Shown here: piece by piece, positions 45,531 to 49,790 of the stretch
Position numbering within the stretch: position 1 is the stretch's first letter
Layout of the letters: each line of letters starts with the position of its first letter
DNA from: an uncultured Paracoccaceae bacterium
Lineage (GTDB): Bacteria; Pseudomonadota; Alphaproteobacteria; Rhodobacterales; Rhodobacteraceae
NCBI GenBank assembly: GCA_938092015.1
Contig: CALKOT010000007.1
Coordinates: 1 to 49,790 of the forward strand
Length of the DNA: 49,790 bases
Reading direction: 5' to 3'
Position numbers and translations under genes: made by a program
The notes under the pieces: generated by a model
Database searches by the model: none
What the model was told of the DNA's origin: nothing
What the model saw: the letters and a program-made list of their open reading frames with translations, nothing else

Positions 45531-46367
45531 TTAGTGGGGGGATGTGGATAGGTCGGCAACGCTCAGAAATTCAGCCCAGAACGGATGGCAAAATTCGCTG
45601 TATCGCTTCATTGCCTGAACCAGACGTTTCCGTGCCTCAACATCAACGCACTCGGAAGGCAGCAAGGGATCGGTGTTAATTTGCCGGATGACATGCTCGC
45701 CAACCACAAATGTTTCTCGCGCCACAGCGCGCGGGCCTTGGCCCCGCAGCCGTTGTTCACTTTGCTCAAGTATCTCAATGGCACGCAGATACCCGGCGTT
45801 CAGATCACCCACGGCCCACAATGCCAGCGGTGTGACCATGCCGACCTGCTGCAAGTCTTCGGACCGAGAGACAATCACCCCTGCCTCCGCCCCCAAACGG
45901 CAAAGCTGCATGTGCATGTCGGCGGCTGAGTGCACCAGATTGTCAGGCCTGATCCAAAGCTCCGCGACAAGTTCCTCAAATCCCAGCAAACGTAATGCCC
46001 GTTGACGCGCGCGCACATTGCGCCGGATCGCTTTACCCAGATGACCGGTGTGGGCGCAATACCAGCCGCCATCCCAGCCCCGCACCTGATCAAGGGTCGT
46101 GATCCAGGCGCTGGCCTGATCCCTTAGCGCTTGCCCGGCAGGTCCAATCGTATAGACGCCCCGGGCGGTCTTGCTTAGCAGCGTATCCTGCACCAGCCGC
46201 CCCGCCGTGACCCGGATTGCGGCAGGCTTTTGGCCGAGAAGATCACCCCAGGCGACCAACTGGCGAAGCGATAGCGACGACATGTTGGGTTGGCTGAGCA
46301 GCGACAGGATCAGTCGCTTGGCCGTCGGGCGGGCGCCTGACAGCACCAGATCATCAAGGTCACTCAT
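45531..46367 (-). CDS. PaaX-family transcriptional regulator
   Basis: The 278-residue product has the PaaX architecture: an N-terminal winged-helix domain (SLRQLVAWGDLLGQKPAAIRVTAGRLV, in which the two turns of the HTH are seen), a middle domain beginning WDGGWYCAHTGH and a C-terminal helical domain. PaaX proteins repress aromatic catabolism genes, often phenylacetate, and respond to CoA thioesters. No paa genes lie here; the neighbour is a Rieske oxygenase. A small gap and the same strand suggest it regulates that gene. ATG 46367 was preferred over the GTG one codon earlier. Confidence 0.85.
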   Translation of the reverse strand: MSDLDDLVLSGARPTAKRLILSLLSQPNMSSLSLRQLVAWGDLLGQKPAAIRVTAGRLVQDTLLSKTARGVYTIGPAGQALRDQASAWITTLDQVRGWDGGWYCAHTGHLGKAIRRNVRARQRALRLLGFEELVAELWIRPDNLVHSAADMHMQLCRLGAEAGVIVSRSEDLQQVGMVTPLALWAVGDLNAGYLRAIEILEQSEQRLRGQGPRAVARETFVVGEHVIRQINTDPLLPSECVDVEARKRLVQAMKRYSEFCHPFWAEFLSVADLSTSPH

Positions 46368-46382
46368 CACGGCGCAGGAATC

Positions 46383-47546
46383 TTAGCCAAGCTCGCGATG
46401 CAAACCCACGTGCAGCCTGCCAATCGCGCTTTCAAACAGCCCGAATGTCAAATGGGTGTTCGCGCCGCTGTTCAGCCCTTGCTGGGCCGATACGACGACC
46501 TCAACATCCTCCACATTACCGGCTTTGGCAAATTCTTGGCCCTCAAGGATAGACTTCTTCATGGCTTCTGCCTTGGTCCCATCTTTATACCCGATATCGC
46601 CCAAAAGGTACGTGTGTCGACGTGTTTTCTCTAACCCCAACGGCTCCAACACCCCGATCTGCAGGCAATTGGGGAATGTCGACACCACGACATTCGGGAA
46701 AAGGTGATAGACCTGTGTCAGGCGACCGTTCGTTGACCATTCGCTTTGCGGCCTGTCCCTGAGACGCTCAATGGTTTGGTAAGGATAGGTAACGCGGCTG
46801 TTGCCGCCGAACGCCTCAACCACCGTCAGATTGTCGTACTGCGCCGGATAGAATGTCTGCGTGTGGGTGGACCGGATGTGATACCCCTCAAGCGCGCTTT
46901 CCAGATACAGCTTCCAGTTGGCGTCAACCTCGACCTCTTCGGTCGTCATCAGCTCATATCCGTCAGGGATAAGGTTGGGAATGACATAGAGGCTGGCCGC
47001 ATCATTCGCACCATCATCGGCGCCATCCTGACAGACATAGATCAGCCCGTTAACTTCCCGACTTGGCACGGCGACCAGACCGTTCGCCTCTGCATCAAAG
47101 TCAGGAAAGCCCGCCCGATGCGGGATGTTTTTCAGCCGTCCATCCAGCCCATAGGCCCAGCCGTGATATGGGCAAACCAACACGCGCTTGCACCCCTGCC
47201 CTTCGGCCAGTTGCACGCCCCGATGGCGGCAGGCGTTGCGGAACACTTTGGCCGTACCATCCTCGCCGCGCACCGCGATCAGGGGCGTGCCCGCTGCATT
47301 GCGGGCAAGATAGTCGCCGGTGTTCGCCAGCGACTGACTTGGGCAAAACACGACGAACCTGCTTTTCAGCAGGTTGATCTCAGCCGCCAGCCGGTCGGGC
47401 GATTGGTAGTTGACCACCGGCTCAACCCAGGTTTCCTCGCCCATATCCGTAGCCTTATTGTCGATATGATCGAGTATCCTGAGAACCATTTGCGGTTCGT
47501 CCAGGAGGGGAGTGGCGGAAGATTGAGAGGTCACGGCAGGCTCCAT
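46383..47546 (-). CDS. Rieske-type ring-hydroxylating oxygenase, alpha subunit
   Basis: The predicted 387-residue protein has a Rieske [2Fe-2S] centre with ligands Cys106, His108, Cys125 and His128 (CRH...CPYHGW). The catalytic domain follows with the two iron His in LEGYHIRSTH and the probable Asp ligand in NVEDVEVV. It is an aromatic or quaternary-amine oxygenase alpha subunit; no ferredoxin or reductase gene is adjacent. The frame opens at ATG 47624, but ATG 47546 (MEPAVTSQ) is preferred: the extra 26 residues are atypical and overlap an ACAATA-N6-TATTGT inverted repeat. A PaaX-like gene follows 15 bases downstream. Confidence 0.87.
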   Translation of the reverse strand: MEPAVTSQSSATPLLDEPQMVLRILDHIDNKATDMGEETWVEPVVNYQSPDRLAAEINLLKSRFVVFCPSQSLANTGDYLARNAAGTPLIAVRGEDGTAKVFRNACRHRGVQLAEGQGCKRVLVCPYHGWAYGLDGRLKNIPHRAGFPDFDAEANGLVAVPSREVNGLIYVCQDGADDGANDAASLYVIPNLIPDGYELMTTEEVEVDANWKLYLESALEGYHIRSTHTQTFYPAQYDNLTVVEAFGGNSRVTYPYQTIERLRDRPQSEWSTNGRLTQVYHLFPNVVVSTFPNCLQIGVLEPLGLEKTRRHTYLLGDIGYKDGTKAEAMKKSILEGQEFAKAGNVEDVEVVVSAQQGLNSGANTHLTFGLFESAIGRLHVGLHRELG

Positions 47547-47869
47547 CAGGTGACTATGTGGCTGGGATCGATTGGTAGATGAAACAGATTTCGGCGACAA
47601 TACAGTTTTATTGTTACATTTCATCCGAGCATACGGATTTTGGGCGCATTATGGACGTTGCCCGGGGATGCGATGCGTACATACAGGGAACAGAATGTGG
47701 TAATCGCATCACCACCTCAATGATTCCAATATGTTAGATTCACTTTCACATGTGAAAGGTCTTCGCGTCGCCTGCCTTGCCCGTTTGGTGACGTCATGAT
47801 CCGATCAACCACCCCCTGATTTTCCAAAGACACCCGTTATAGTCACCTAAATCAAAGTGAGGGCAGGAC
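47547..47869. promoter_or_regulatory. Divergent intergenic region with two dyads
   Basis: About 320 bases between the divergent Rieske and TTC38-like genes hold no gene beyond the doubtful Rieske extension. Two perfect inverted repeats are present: ACAATA-N6-TATTGT at 47597-47614 and the 16-bp palindrome CTTTCACATGTGAAAG at 47743-47758. Either could bind the adjacent PaaX-family protein; this is inference. Confidence 0.5.
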
Positions 47870-49146
47870 ATGCGGCAAGACCAGTACGACCAACCGATCA
47901 GCACGACATCAGAGGCTGCACAGGACGCCTATATCACCGGCATCACCCGGTTTCTGGCTGCCGATGCGGGCATCGACACCACCTTTCAACGGGCGATCGA
48001 AGCGGACGACAGCTTCGCCCTGCCCCATCTCGGCCTTGCACGGTTCTACCAGATGCGTGGTCGCGGCGCAGACGTCGCCGCCCCCCTAGCACGCGCCCGG
48101 GCTTTGGTTGCAGACGCTACCCCGCGAGAGCAGGCGCAGGTCAACGCACTGGGGCTATTGATGGAGGGGAAAGGACCGCAGGCCTACGCCGCCATCTGCG
48201 CGCATCTGGCCGAATACCCCCGCGACGTGATGATCGCCCAGACCTGCATGGGCGTCTTCGGCATGATCGGTTTTTCCGGGCGACGGGGACGAGAGGCTGA
48301 ACAGCTGGCCTTCACATCCAGCCTCGTCCCGCATCTGGGCGACGACTGGTGGTTCCAATCCCAGCACGCCTTCGCCCTGCTGGAAGTGGGCCGCACCGCT
48401 GAGGCGGAGCCGGTGATTGAGCAATCTCTGGCCACCAATCCCCGCAGCGGCAACGGCGCCCACATCCGCGCGCATCTCTACTATGAGAATGGCGAGGCTG
48501 AGGCAGGCCTGCGCTATATCGACGAATGGCGGAACGGATACAGCAAAGAGGGCCTCCTCCACTGTCACGTATCCTGGCACGTCGCGCTATGGGCGCTTGA
48601 GCAGGGCGATCTGGCGAAGATGTGGTCCGTCCTCGACGCCGACGTCGCCCCGGGCGGGGCAGAGGCGCCGCCGATCAACATCATGACCGACACAGCATCC
48701 CTCCTCTACCGGGCCGAACTGGCAGGCCACGATGTCCCGGCTGAGCGCTGGTCGGCAATCTCTGACTACGCCAAACAGTGCTTCCCCAAACCCGGCATCG
48801 CCTTCGCCGACGCCCATGCAGCCCTCGCCCATGCTATGGCGGGCAACAGCGAGGCATTGCAGCAAATCGTCAGCGACGCTGCAGGCCCCGCAGCTGAGAC
48901 TGTCACCCGCGTCGCCGAAGGGTTCGGCGCGGTGGCGAGGCAGGACTGGGCGGCGGCGACGACACATCTGGTCGGCTCAATCATGGACCATGAGCGTCTC
49001 GGCGGCAGCCGCGCCCAGCGCGACCTGATCGAGTTTGCACTGGCTGGCGCGTTGTTGCGTCAGGGCAAGGGTGATGAAGCCAAACGCCTGCTGGCGATGC
49101 ACAGACCGGTATCGACGCGGGAAGGGATGGTGGCAGGGCTGAACGG

Positions 49147-49150
<4 letters not shown>
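47870..49150 (+). CDS. TTC38-like tetratricopeptide repeat protein
   Basis: The 426-residue cytoplasmic protein is built of helical TPR-like pairs. It carries [19 protein letters not shown] (residues ~223-241), the HxxWHxAL pattern of TTC38-family proteins, and [19 protein letters not shown] further on. GSGNGAH-like [17 protein letters not shown] is another typical segment. The role of the family in bacteria is unknown. ATG 47870 follows GAGGGCAGG. Its TAG overlaps the TAG of the convergent RTX gene (CTAG). Confidence 0.8.

Positions 49151-49790
<640 letters not shown>

Overview
The window looks like chromosomal DNA of a Rhodobacterales-type alphaproteobacterium (Roseobacter/Rhodobacter relatives). 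The reasons are the GC-rich coding sequence, a complete division and cell-wall (dcw) cluster in alphaproteobacterial order, an FtsZ with a very long Pro/Ala-rich linker, and the typical accessory families (DUF6428 beside ArsR, two-domain cold-shock protein, DUF192, TTC38-like protein). I saw no rRNA, tRNA, CRISPR array or intact transposon.

Layout. Positions 1-13,100 are accessory: a broken FG-GAP repeat gene, VOC and DUF3592 proteins, an MFS transporter, an AT-rich broken gene, a run of nucleosidase/TrpD2-like/DUF192/cold-shock genes on the minus strand, then a lipoprotein, aminopeptidase P and a broken membrane-protein gene on the plus strand, then a ketopantoate-reductase-like gene coupled to a ClC channel. 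Positions 13,200-19,220 hold a divergent DUF6428/arsR pair with a perfect operator-like inverted repeat, a thioesterase, a GlcD-type flavoprotein, a FecR-domain protein and two divergent glycosyltransferases.

Positions 19,240-45,050 are one long minus-strand block: mraZ-rsmH-ftsL-ftsI-murE-murF-mraY-murD-ftsW-murG-murC, an accessory insert, then murB-ddl-ftsQ-ftsA-ftsZ-bamD-recN. Most junctions are ATGA-type overlaps. Together these genes make lipid II (MurB to MurG, MraY, Ddl), polymerise and cross-link it at the septum (FtsW, FtsI), and build the division ring (FtsZ, FtsA, FtsQ, FtsL). Upstream of mraZ is a roughly 400-nt leader. At its far end are three TGGG boxes spaced exactly 10 bp, followed by two TGGT boxes in phase, which matches the known MraZ operator type.

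Positions 45,531-49,790 carry a PaaX-family regulator, a Rieske oxygenase, a TTC38-like protein and the C-terminal end of an RTX calcium-binding protein with a long Pro-Glu hexanucleotide repeat that runs off the window.

The most striking feature is gene decay confined to accessory genes. Reading through the stops shows five genes cut by in-frame nonsense codons while the protein-like sequence continues in the same frame: 3333-3884, the nucleosidase 3914-4447, 9461-10165, 28543-30037 (which also has two frameshifts) and the amino-acid permease 30960-32141. Two of them sit inside the dcw cluster between murC and murB. The lpxC gene that I recall between ftsZ and bamD in related bacteria is absent from that position.
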